DNA from: Strix aluco
Lineage: Eukaryota > Chordata > Aves > Strigiformes > Strigidae
Assembly: GCF_031877795.1 (NCBI RefSeq)
Contig: NC_133931.1
Location: 129,556,621 to 129,620,620, forward strand
Reading direction: 5' to 3'
Length of the DNA stretch: 64,000 nucleotides
The notes below the pieces were generated by a model, which searched no databases, had not been told where the DNA came from, and saw nothing but the letters and a program-made list of their open reading frames with translations. Positions 37,346 to 48,474 of the stretch are shown in pieces (positions within the stretch are counted from its first letter, which is position 1; every line of letters begins with the position of its first letter). Both the position numbers and the translations under genes were made by a program.

Positions 37346-40300
37346 CTAAAAACCAAGCCTAAAGTATTTTTAGTGGCATGCAGTTTAGCTGGAACCATTG
37401 ATTCAAATCCTGTGTAAAGACATCAAAACTGCTCCAAGCTCCAGGATCCTCAAGAACTGTCTCAAACGAAGCAGGAACAGTAACCTGTAAAGATAACCTG
37501 TTAAGCAGAAAGCCTGTACTACAGGATCCCCATTTGCAAGATATAATAGTGGAAACCTCTCAACTGTTACAAAAATAAGCCCTGAGAGCCTGAACTGACA
37601 AAACATGACAAGTGCAGAAATACTAACGTTTGTTAAAAGGCGTATTCTTGCTGTTCTTGTATCACAGAAGCATTTTAGAGTACAAATAAAGTAGTTCAAG
37701 AGACATCTTAACATGCTTTAAAAGAACAAGTACTTGTGGTCATGATACATTATCTCTGTCATTGCTTTACCTACCCATGCCCCACAAGGCCAAAAACCAA
37801 AGCCCTCCCAAAATCTGGGGTTAGTTCTTGGCTCTATCACACACTTAAATGAATAATTAAGATCCAGAAGCTGCAAAGATAGATACATGCTACTCATGCA
37901 AGTAATAATTGTGCAATACGTTTCAAGAATAGCATCATTTTTAGCTTTGAGAATTAAGAGAGTAAAACCTGCTTTTCTCACAAGAGACCTAGTAAGTACA
38001 GAACCTTAGTACAGGACCATGCGGACATGCAAAGTACACCAGTCAGATTCATACCGAATTACACGCATTTACAGTGCAAATACTTCTGGAGAAGCACTCC
38101 AGGTGCATCCTCGACAGCTGACTGTGGAACAGTGACACACAGAAAATCAGAATAAAGGATTCTTCAGATGTGAGCCAGCAGACTATAGGATAGCAGAAGG
38201 AAGCTAAGAGGAAGCAATGCAGTTAAATCCACTGCAGTACAATTCAACTACTTAAGCAGGAGATGCACAGAGTGTGTGTGGAAGTGCATCACTCCCAAGA
38301 AAGAGAAGAAGCTCCCAAGAAGAAATGATTCATTCAGTGTGTCACTAACATTCACGCTACAACTCTCCAGGTGGAGCCAACATTTTGTTTTCTCCACTTC
38401 TCTGTCCTATTTACATTTGAAGTCCCTTGGAGCAGGGATGTGTTCTGATGACGAAAGAGCTCAGCCAAGAGCGCCTCTTTTATTGAGGCAAAAATAAAAT
38501 GAAGTGGAAATACGCACTAATTGGAAGAAAATAGATTTACTCCCCAGCTTTAGCTGAGCTTACACTGTGCTAAATCCCTCAGCTAAATCGGGCATTTCCA
38601 ATTCCCACAGTCTAACAGTTGCCTTCCAACACACTTCAGCTTGAAAGAGAGTCTAGTTCTATTAAGGAGAATCAGGAAACTGTAGAGGATGATCAAAATT
38701 CAGGATTAACTTTGTCAAACTTGGAATCCTCTAGAGAGGAACTTAGAGAGGGTACTTTTAAGAAGTCCTGAGCCCCCGTCCCCTGCTACCCATAATTACT
38801 AGCTCTTCAGCAACTCTCAAATCAGAATATTTCAGCTATTGCCTACATAAAGAGTTAAGTATTAAGTAACAAAAAAAGTTAACCCATGCTAATTTCATTG
38901 GGTGTAACTGAAATAAAAGACATGCTGTTTTCAACTTTTGACAAAATATCCTAACCAGTGCTCTTTCTGTTGCCTTTCAGGCTAGGGAGTGATTAAACAG
39001 CACTGACAGCAATCCCTGCTCTCCATCACGGTAACTCTGATGGCCTTTCACAAGGCCAACAGGATAATCACACTAAGTGTGCTGTAATCTCAAGGTGTCA
39101 TTTACTGAAGTTCCATTGAAATGACAGTCATTAATGAAGCTGCACTTTGACTTGTCAAGAAATACTGAATTAAAAGTCTTTTCTGCCAACACTACATAAA
39201 TATGGTTGGCTAAAACCCACTGAATTAGCTTAAATTATCACCTCAAATTAGGTTACATAAAGCTTGAGCATTTTTTATTCAAATTATTATTTAAAAGCAG
39301 AAGAAAAAATCACAGTGGATATGTTATCAGAACAATAAACAGTAGCATATTTAATTAGAATATACAGATATATGTAAAACAGATGCATCCTACATTTGTG
39401 CAGAAGAGGAAAAGACTCTGCAGTGTTTTGGAAAGACCAAAAGGGAAGAAGCTGGGAGTGGGGAAGATGGTAAAAAGGCTACAGTAAAACTGGAGTTGAA
39501 AAAACCCAACTATTTCCAAATATACTTGTTATCCATTAACACTGTATCTTATCAAATTCATAGAATAAAAACCTTCACAAAGTATTAGGTACTTACCTGG
39601 GCAGGAATGGACACCATCACTCATTTCTACCCCATTTCTATGCAGACCAGTGATGCTATGCCAACATGACAGCACTGAGGGGGCCCCAGGAGTGGAGGAC
39701 TCCTGAGGGCAGTTGGGAAGGAAAGCAGGCAGAATCTGCAAGAAGAGTAGTTGGGAAGAGTTTAAAGGTCCCTGTGAGATCAAATTAAAAAAACTACATA
39801 GGGATGGATTAAAGAAGCAGAGGGGGGGAAAAGAAAAAACAACACAACCAAAGAATTATGAACAGTTTGCAAGATAATAATGGTAAAATAGGATTTAAAT
39901 CAAAACGGAAATAAATTTGATACCTGAGACAAGAAAGTCAAAGCTGATGTGAGAGCAGTGCAAGAGGTTAAGCGTAGCTGCCCATGAGTCAGTACCAACC
40001 CCAGCAAACCCTCCAGCTGCTGCATGCTGCATGAGTGGAGCATCTGTAAACAGATCCCTGTAAATTATGTCTAATAATTATGCAATTGTTAGCATAAGAC
40101 CATTGAATGAAGTAGCCTCTGTTATACATAAAATAATAATTTGATTTTAGCAGGATCATTTTCCTCTGTAAAAAAAGTTATTACAGAAGGTGATTTGTTC
40201 TTTTTGTCCACTGAGAACAAGACTAAAGGTCATCAACTTAATTTGCACTGAAGAAGGTTTCAGTGAAGCCTAAGGATGAAGGCTGAGTATGAGGCTGCAA

Positions 40301-40600
40301 ATACTTGTGTGTGAGCAGGCATTTATTTCTTAACATCAGACTAGAGGCACATCTACACGGGATGGCCTGGGCCCATGTAAGTGGCATCAGGGTGAGGAAC
40401 CACTGTTGGATGCATGGTTCCCACATTTACCTGGCAAAGCTTTGTTCCCTGGCCTTTTAAATTACTTGATACGTGACTGAGGGTCCATGCAGGAGGGGCA
40501 GTTGGCTTAGTGAAGACCGAAGCTGGTGTATGTTGAGGGCAAGATCCAGAGTCACTGTTCTCCTGAATCAGAACGACGGTTTAAGTCCACGACCTCCTAC
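37346..40600. other. Intergenic DNA upstream of GATAD1
   Basis: No confirmed gene. Holds a splice-bounded candidate exon on the - strand (39597-39735) that could belong to the TMBIM-like relic or be chance. Confidence 0.55.
39597..39735 (-). other. Candidate exon of unknown gene
   Basis: 139 nt bounded by 'cttcttgcag|ATT' and a perfect donor 'CCAG|gtaagtac'. One frame is open (ILPAFLPNCPQESSTPGAPS start), Pro/Ser-rich. The strand and position would suit a 5' exon of TMBIM copy A, but no similarity was recognised. Confidence 0.25.
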
Positions 40601-40859
40601 CCTCTGATTTTCTGGTGAGCAGGAAGGATGGCAGCTGTCCGTCCTCAGACGGCGGAGTCCGGCGTCCCCCTGCAAACGGGGAACGGAGCAGGTACCGGCG
40701 GCAGCTCCTGCGCTTTGCTACACCCACCGGGTCTCGCCCTTGACTCGCCGGGACTGTCACGGGTTTCGTGAGGCAAGAGATGAGCCCTGCTTGGGACAGG
40801 AACCCCTTCTCTTTGGGGACCGAGAGCCAACGCTCCCTGCCAGCCTTTTCTGGGATCAC

Positions 40860-41560
40860 CAGCCTTCACGCCGCCAGGACACGGACCCATGGAGCTCCGC
40901 TCTGCCCCTAAAGCCTCCCCGCCAAGCCGAGGCCCCAGCCCCGCCGGCAGGGCCGGGCCGGGCCGCTCCGCCTCTGCCGGGTCCCCAGCGCGGCGGGGGG
41001 CTGTGCCCCGCGGGGCTCGGCGCGGCGGGCGCTGAGGGGCGGGGAGGGAGGCGCGGTTCGGCCGCCCCCCGGCGGCGGGCGGCCCCGCAGCCAGCAGAGG
41101 GCAGGGCCGGCCGCCCCGCTCCTCCCTCCCTCCCGCCGCGCCGCAGCGACATCCGCCGCCGGCGGGAAGGGGCCGCCGCCGGGGCCGGGGTTGGCGCCGC
41201 GCTCGCCGCCGTCTCGTTGCCCGGGGCCGCGGGCCCCGCCGCCGGCCGCAGGATGCCGCTGGGGCTGAAGCCCACCTGCAGCGTGTGCCGCAGCACCTCC
41301 TCCTCCATGTGGAAGAAGGGCGGGCAGGGCGAGATCCTGTGTAACAACTGCACGGCCCGCTCCGCGCCGCCCGGGCCCGCCGCCTTCGCCACCACTTCGG
41401 CCGCCGCCCAGCACAGCAACGGCGGCGGCGGCGGGAAGCAGGTGAGCGCGCCCCGGCCGAGCACCCCCCGCTCCGCGCCCAGGCCGGGTCTCTGCGGGGA
41501 GGGCAGGGGCGGGCCGGCCGCCCCCCGTCGTTCCCTGTATTTATCGGGTAATTCCGCCCC
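40860..41560 (+). promoter_or_regulatory. GATAD1: GATAD1 CpG-island promoter and first exon
   Basis: An abrupt shift to very GC-rich, CpG-dense sequence with several GGGGCGGGG/GGGCGGGC Sp1-type boxes (for example near 41037) and no TATA box. It covers the GATAD1 start codon at 41253, as expected for a housekeeping promoter. The transcription start cannot be fixed by eye. Confidence 0.8.
41253..41441 (+). CDS. GATAD1: GATAD1 exon 1 (GATA finger)
   Basis: 63 codons, MPLGLKPTCSVCRSTSSSMW through the second Cys pair ILCNNC and a short Ala/Gly tract ending GGGGGKQ. Donor 'CAG|gtgagc'. Confidence 0.97.
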
Positions 41561-44500
41561 CCCCAGAGCAAGCAGGAGATCCACCGGCGGTCAGCGCGGC
41601 TGAGGAACACCAAGTACAAGTCGGCGCCCGCGGCGGAGAAGAAGGTTTCCACGAAGGGCAAGGGGAGGAGGCACATCTTTAAGTTAAAAAACGTAAGGTG
41701 CTGCGTGGCTCCTGCGGCTGGGCTGGGGACTCCCCGACCCCTACCCGTCCCCGGGAGAAACGCTCCCCCGGGCGGGCACACGGGCCCCGCCAGCTTCACC
41801 TTGCCGGTGCCTTGGAGCCCGGCGCGCAGTTTTGCAGCTCCTGGCACAAAATCAGCCCGAAACGTGGGTAGGAAGGGGCTGTAATCGCTGCCAGAGCTCC
41901 AGTCCTGTGAGCGCGCCTGCTGCCTGACCCAGCGGGCCGCGCAGCGCCCAGCCCTTCGGGCGCCCTCCGTGAGGGCAGGGGTTCTGTGTACATAGGAACC
42001 AGTCGGGTGAATTTAGTACTCACTTCTCCACTTAAAATCCCGAGAATGAAAATGCTAACTAACTCAGTTGGTTTTAATTTTGAAGTACAAACGTTTGAAA
42101 TGTTTGTCCCCGATTTCTCGTATTTACTAACTTTCTAAGAAGATAACGTATCAGCGTGTTGTCTAAAAGGAAAAAAAACCTGGAATTCTATTACGTGGTT
42201 GGTTTGTCGGAACGCTTTTGATTTTCCATTTCTGTGTTCTTTCCTTAGCCCATCAAGGCTCCTGAGTCTGTATCCACTATAATTACAGCAGAATCAATCT
42301 TTTATAAGGTATGGTTTATGCAAGTTTGTTACTAAAAAGGATCTTGCTGTTTTTATTTCCAATCTCAAAAATTACCACAGACAGTGAAAGCACTAGGGAT
42401 GTATTCACAGAAACTGTTCTTCCTTGCCTGGCAGTTGTTCAGGATTTTGCTTTGCCTTTTGTCATTGCCATTAAGTCTGGCAAGGTAGTTTACCACGGTA
42501 GTTTACATAGTTGTCATTGTCCCTTTTTTTTTTCTTTCCAAGAAGAAGATGGATCCGGTTTCCTTCGTAACTTTTGCAGCTGAGTTTTTTAAACTTTTAA
42601 CTTTCACCATGTAGAGGTCAAGCAAAAGTGACTATAGCCGATTACTTAAATTTGTGTGATGTTTCCTACCTTAGACACAGAGAATGTTGCCTGTAGAGGG
42701 GACGGGTTTGCGCTGCTCTAACGTTTAAACTGGCTGCTGCTTCAGAGCTGGGTGCAAACAGTCTCGAACACCCTGGGAACAGAATCTGCTGACTATTGCA
42801 GTGAAAGCAGAAGCTAACCTTCTCACATTCATGCTTGAGAGCATTTTTAACAGTGTGCCAAGGTGCTAGTGTTTTGAAGTTCTGAAATTTGTTTTTGTTT
42901 CCTGGTAGTACAAACAAGCCATTTGAAATGTGTTTTTCCCCAAAGGTTGGGATAGCCACTGGGAGGCTGCATGGCCAGAGAAGTGGTAGACTGAGCTTCT
43001 GTATGCTCTCTGGAGACCTTGTGCTTCGTGTCTTGCATCCCAGATGAATCTCTATTTGCTATTGACTAGTTTGGAAGAGAATTGATGTCTTTTCTTGTGT
43101 GCTTTTGAGTTTTTTTCAGAAATTCCTAAGAATTATACCAAAAGTTTTATTTAACCTAATCTTTTTATCCAAAATTTTTCTATTTTGATACTTTGTGTTG
43201 ATGAGAAGGGGATTGTTGGGGGTTTTTGTGTTCTTGTACCTTTTTTTAAAAACAAAACCCTCCTGGATGTTTCTTGGCAAACTCTGATCTTGATAGCGCA
43301 GGGACTGCACTGTGCTCTGCGATGCTGTTATAACGTAAAGTGAGTTGCCTTGGCTGCAGAGCCTCACACATTACAGAGCACCATGGAAGGTGCATCTGTG
43401 TTTTGGGACTCCTTTGCATTCAGATGAGTGAACTTCTTCATATACAGAAAGCTGCTTTCCCTGCACTCTATCTTATAACACCGTTCTTTTGCATGTGGCT
43501 GAATTAAGGCTGTCTTTTGAGACTGGGGTAATTTGAGGTAACTTAAGATACTGATACTTAAGATATGAATCAGAATCACAGAGTGAAGCTACTGAAATCA
43601 GATTGTTTGTTTTAATTACCATCTGTATGTCTTCTAGGGTGTATACTATCAAATTGGAGATGTTGTTTCAGTGGTTGATGAGCAGGATGGAAAAACATAC
43701 TACGCTCAGATCCGTGGGTTTATTCAGGACCAATACTGTGAAAAGAGTGCTGCGCTAACCTGGCTCATTCCTACGCAAGCCAGCCCCAAAGATTGTTTTG
43801 ACCCAGCATCCTATATCATAGGTAATCTTGCCTTTGTTTTATACAACTACTTACATGTGCCTAGACTAATGTAAAGTTGTATTTTTTTAATGAACTTCTC
43901 AGTTTGTCAGGATCATTTATGCAATTTCCACATTTTCGACCCTAATTCTGTAAGCATCTTGTTTACTTCAATAACAGTTTTTATTTATCTTATGTATGTA
44001 ATATGATTAGCACTTCTGCAGTGAGTGCGATTGAGTATTTGTGCTCACAGGCACAATTACAGTCTTGCAACTTTAAAGATCAAATTATTACTCCATAGGC
44101 AGAATCAAAGTTATTACGGTATAAACCTGATACACGAGTCCAAGGTCTTTCTTTTAAAGTGACCTGAACAGGCTGATCTTCATCTTGAGTGCTTAAAATA
44201 CATTGCGTGCAAGCACTGGCATAGAGAGTGTTCTGCTACTGATTATAAAATTATTAACAATTCAGAAAAGTCCTTTTGATAGGCAGGGCCACAAATAGTG
44301 TCTATTTTAAATACATTAACTAAAGAACATGACTCAAATAACTGAATGCTTCAAATGGGGAAAAAAAAAAAAAGATCACCCCAGCAAAAATAAAAGTAGA
44401 GGTTTCTTGCTTACTATTTGAGGCTACTTTGCCAGGGAAGTCATTGATGGAAAAGGCATATTCTCTAAGGGATGTTATTTGTCACGTATCTTTAAGTCCT

Positions 44501-44751
44501 GCATACTCCAATTTTATGCCTTTAATTTTTGTCTTTGAAGATTATTTATTTTTTTCCTAGGACCAGAAGAAGATCTCCCAAGGAAAATGGAATATTTAGA
44601 ATTTGTTTGTCATGCACCTTCGGAATATTTCAAATCTCGATCATCTCCCTTCCCTACTGTTCCTACAAGACCAGAGAAGGGCTATATATGGACTCATGTG
44701 GGACCTACTCCTGCAATCTCCATTAAAGAAACTGTTACTAATAATTTATGA
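41253..44751 (+). CDS. GATAD1: GATAD1, GATA zinc finger domain-containing protein 1
   Basis: Five exons (41253-41441, 41567-41692, 42249-42308, 43638-43821, 44561-44751) join to 750 nt, 249 aa plus stop. The protein is a nuclear chromatin factor; in mammals it associates with H3K4me3 readers and HDAC complexes. Seen here: a GATA-type finger at the N-terminus (Cys 9, 12, 30, 33), a basic stretch (HRRSARLRNTKYKSA, KGKGRRHIFKLK), and a conserved C-terminal half (GVYYQIGDVVSVVDEQDGK, FIQDQYCEKSAALTWLIP, GYIWTHVGPTPA). The human protein is 269 aa; the bird form lacks most of the Gly/Ala-rich insert after the finger. The start was chosen by homology (MPLGLKPTCSVC) with A at -3. All splice sites are GT-AG and no damage was seen. 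Confidence 0.97.
41567..41692 (+). CDS. GATAD1: GATAD1 exon 2 (basic region)
   Basis: 42 codons, SKQEIHRRSARLRNTKYKSA onward. Intron 1 is only 125 nt and its branch/pyrimidine region is a C-run ('cgccccccccag'). Donor 'AAC|gtaagg'. Confidence 0.97.
42249..42308 (+). CDS. GATAD1: GATAD1 exon 3
   Basis: 20 codons, PIKAPESVSTIITAESIFYK, identical to the human stretch. Acceptor 'ttccttag|CCC', donor 'AAG|gtatgg'. Confidence 0.97.
43638..43821 (+). CDS. GATAD1: GATAD1 exon 4
   Basis: 184 nt encoding GVYYQIGDVVSVVDEQDGKT to FDPASYII, the conserved core of the C-terminal half. Acceptor 'tcttctag|GGT', donor 'G|gtaatc'. Confidence 0.97.
44561..44751 (+). CDS. GATAD1: GATAD1 exon 5 and stop
   Basis: 191 nt encoding GPEEDLPRKMEYLEFVCHAP to the end (KETVTNNL) with TGA at 44749-44751. 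Acceptor 'ttttttcctag|GA'. Confidence 0.97.
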
Positions 44752-45552
44752 TTTTTTAAAGGAATACTTTAGACGAGTTATTTTGGGTGTATTCTCAGGT
44801 CTGTGAACCCTATACAAGACGTTTAAAAAACTATAAAACGTTCATTTTACTTTATGGATTATGGTATTTATTTATTTTAAATTATATCAGATCTTTAAAG
44901 TGAAAGTTTTCTTTCCATTTGATGCGTCATTTCTGTGCTCTGTTCTTCAGACGTTCTTGAGACGTTATTGCTCATTTTGGGACAAAACCACAAGTTTCAT
45001 GTCATCTTTGACTTTGGTGAGCAAATAATTGACTCTTGAAAGTTGCCTTTAGCATTCTTATTTTCTAACTTATTTTCCAGAAGAGGTGTTAAAAGACATA
45101 CTCTTAATCATCCAGCACTTTATGTACTTGTTTAATTTAGTTAACTGTGACTGCAGTTTTTGTTTACTCCTTAAATAATTTAAGACTAGCTTCAGATAAA
45201 CACTAAACTTGGTCAGTGATGCAATTAACAGTTTCGTGTTGCACTGGAGAGGAGTGATCTACTTAGATTTCTCTTCTTCAGACTACAACCTAGCATCCCC
45301 AAGGCGGTACTCTATTTAACAGTCACCTTTTAAGGGAATTTTTTTCAGCTGCATCTAAAACATGGACCTACATATGTAGCTTCCTGCTAAACTTTGCTTA
45401 TATAAGGGGATAAATTTCTTGGGAAGCTGGATGCAGATTTAAAAATTAATGTTATTTGGCTTTGTCATCCTGGCATCCTCATGGCAGAAATATATCTTCA
45501 TTTCCTGAGCAAGCCAACACTGACATGTGATTTGAGTTTCACATTGCTATTA

Positions 45553-45593
<41 letters not shown>

Positions 45594-46300
45594 TAGCTTG
45601 GTCTCTTAAAATTGATTTTAAATTGTTTTTTCAGCCTTTGCAGTTAATGATGGTAAGAAAAGAATCCTTAAGCAATTCAAATGAAAGAAAAATTTGCTAA
45701 GGGAAATAAAGACTAATTTTATATATCAACAGTCTCAGTATACCAATGAAAATATTTAAATAGCAGAATGGGAAAAGTAGCACATACTGGAATACCAATG
45801 TTAAAGTTCCCTGCGCTAAACTTTTTTACAAGCCAGTCAGCTCCAAACTGTGAGATGTGCCTGTATGGCCTGAATTCCCTGCGGTTAGTGGTTCCTGCTG
45901 CCTGTGAAGGATAAGAGCTGTAAGTGGCCTTAAACTTACATTTACAGATCTTCTCAGATTTTTGGTGCTTTTTTGGACATATGTGACCATGGTACTCAGA
46001 AGCCCTACATCAACTTTAGTATATTTTATATAGTCTATAATTGCACTAGGCTTATGTTTTAACTTCATTAAAAGCTTTGATTTAAGATGAAATACACCTC
46101 GAAAGTCTAGTATTGACAACATGTAATAGTGGGACCTGTGACAGCAGGAACCAGATATATTTGTTTCAGTCTGCAGCCTCAGTTCTGCCCTCTTCAGATA
46201 CCAGGAAGAATAGTCAACATTAAGGGAGTAGGTGCTAAATTTAAGGGATACTGTCAATAGTTCAAAATGATCAGAAATTACCAGGATACTGCTAATAAAG
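44752..46300 (+). other. GATAD1: GATAD1 3' UTR and downstream (extent uncertain)
   Basis: AT-rich, with candidate AATAAA signals at 45715-45720 and 46294-46299 and a (TG)n run at 45555-45589. Which signal is used cannot be seen. Confidence 0.45.
45555..45589. repeat. (TG)n microsatellite
   Basis: About 17 uninterrupted TG units downstream of GATAD1; likely length-polymorphic. Confidence 0.95.
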
Positions 46301-47780
46301 AGTTAAATCTTAAGTAACTTCAGTTGCTACCTATGTGAGATGTGTGCCCATGTTCAGTGTGTTGCAGTAATCAATCCCAAGGTGACCTCACTCCTGACCT
46401 CCTTTCCTTTCACTTCCTATAGATTTCTTTTTTGCCGATTTACCTTTATTAAATTAACAACCCTAAGAAAGTAAAACCAGCAACTCTTAAAAGATATTTA
46501 CAGTAACCAGTGACTCCCTCCACTCAAACGTTTTCCCTCTCTCTGCAGTCCATGAGGTTTTCGCTTGGGATCACTTGTAAAGTCCCGGTGCTGCCTCAGC
46601 ATAGTCCATGGAGTTTTGCTGTTCTGTGGACTGACTTTCAAGCTCAGCTGCTTTCCTTGTCAAATCCTTGTAGGAAGAGGGAAGAAAACAATACTAACAT
46701 TCAGTTTTGCTGCTTTTTTGAGTTTCTACAATTTATACCAAATGAAAAGTACTTGCTTCCTGTTTGCCTTATTTATCAGTAAATTGTAATATAAAAGGGA
46801 CAATTTAGGGGAATATCAATGTATGATTTATGATTTGAAGTTGTCTCACAGAATGGCCTGCTGATACACATGTCTCAGCACCCTCCTCTGTCAAACAGCA
46901 GGCCCCACCTGAGAGAGGAGACTGACTGCAGGCTTGCATTAGACATGTAGTTTGAAAGCTTAAGCAAAAGAAAAGAGTTTGGAGCAAAATAATGTTTTAT
47001 GAAAAATAGTATGCTGTATGAATGTTCTAGTAGCAAAGAGCAGAGCTCCAGGTAGGGGATATGTAACCTGGAACTTCTGGAAGAAAAAGCAACTGTGAAC
47101 ATTGCCACTGTGAAATGAAAGCCAGAATCAAATAGAAATGGCATTCCTTGCTGCATTTGAATCACCAGCAGCACTAAATTTAAGAAAGGTGTATTCTGAT
47201 TAGATTTTTAAAAATAAAAATGCAAAAAGAACACAATAAAAGTGAAACTGTCAAATGCTGTACTAGGTAATCTAAAACAAATGTGAATCTGCCTCAGTTC
47301 TGTTACTCACCTAACTGACAATTATTTGGTTGGGAAGATGCAAGACTCATCAGTTTTTCTTGTTAGCCAATCCACTGGAACTTTAAATATCTTTTTAGCT
47401 GTCTGGTCTTGCCATGCATTAAGTTACAAAATAGGAAAAAAATCACACAGAAAAAAAAAATATACTTTTCAGCTGATTAAACATAAAACTTTTCTAAAAA
47501 TTTTTGCCAGACTCCCTAATACAGAAAAGGAGCTCTGCATTTAAACGTTTATATTTTGTTTGCTGCAGTGTGATATGAAGCTCTACCCCTGACAGACAGA
47601 GTGATTACAGGAACTGTACAGTACAGGCTGACTCATGTCAGTGTATCCAGTAAGTGCACATCGAGTAAACCATTTACGTATGAATTTAAAAGGTTGCAGA
47701 CAATTGTCCCGATAATCAGCAGAATGCTTGAGGTGTTTGATATGGTCATGCTTGTCAGGGTTTCCTGAGGACACCAAGCA
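46301..47780. other. Intergenic DNA, no gene seen
   Basis: Several short open stretches on both strands, none with splice context or family likeness. Confidence 0.55.
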
Positions 47781-47799
47781 CAGTGAGACTGTCTTTAGC

Positions 47800-48474
47800 T
47801 GCAGTTTGCCAACACATTTTGAGCCCCCAAAAATTGTTGTTAGGGATGGTGATTAATAAACTAACATCAGTGACTAGCATAAAGATAAATCCTGAAATTA
47901 CTGCAGCTGACATAAGCTTTTGCTCCTTTTCCTGGTCTGTTAATAAGCCGAGTAATTCCATAAAACATATTTAATTGACTTCCAGCTCCTGCTGCCTTCC
48001 TATTGATACGCATCAGTGGTTCCAAGAGAGGCTCCAGGAAAGGAACAGATAAATGGTAATATGTTCATGAGAAAAACCCATTTTGAAGTACAATACATTT
48101 CACTTACATGTTTTGACTTCTCTTGTCCTTAGTATAGCAAACCTGTGGACAGAAGAATGAAGCTGGGACAGAGATTTATGGGAGAGCGGGATCAGTCCTG
48201 GTAGTTTAACAGTTTCTAGAACAGACTGTTCAATTTTATATTTTTTTTACTGTGAGCATTGCTAGTTTTGGAGATGCAAACAGAGCTAGTAGGAATTGAG
48301 TGACTCGATAAACCAGATACAAAGCTGTCATTAAAATCATGACAGCTTAGATTATTTGTTGTTACATAATTGTTAATAGTACTTACTGTTGTCTTCAGAG
48401 CAAATAAGAACAGTAACAGGGTTGCAAATGCAGCTATTCCTCCAACTTGCATTATAGTCATTGTATCATGGGAA
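47800..48474 (-). pseudogene. TMBIM-like (BAX-inhibitor-1 family) relic, copy B
   Basis: The exon at 48387-48474 reads SHDTMTIMQVGGIAAF then ATLLLFLFALKTT and ends at the same phase-0 point as the family's LFALQTK|WDF junction, with acceptor 'ccttag|T' and donor 'ACA|gtaagt'. Downstream, about 48005-48085, a WVFLMNILPFICSFPGAS stretch lines up with copy A's WDF exon (shared Pro spacing) but lacks an AG acceptor and hits a stop. At about 47830-47935, KLMSAAVISGFIFMLVTD then VSLLI resembles the family's 'GALLF..FLVYDTQLL' helix. The pieces are in correct order on one strand. Decayed second copy; function unlikely. Confidence 0.42.
48387..48474 (-). pseudogene. TMBIM-like copy B, membrane-helix exon
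   Basis: 88 nt with intact splice sites and no stop, 29 codons. It aligns without gaps to the family helix (Asp-Thr, Gly, Thr-Leu, Leu-Phe-Ala-Leu-x-Thr positions agree). Confidence 0.5.

Noticed and set aside
40645-41847. 400-codon open frame on the - strand across the GATAD1 CpG island
   Set aside because: Arg/Gly/Pro/Ala-rich shadow of GC-rich DNA, antisense to confirmed GATAD1 exons.
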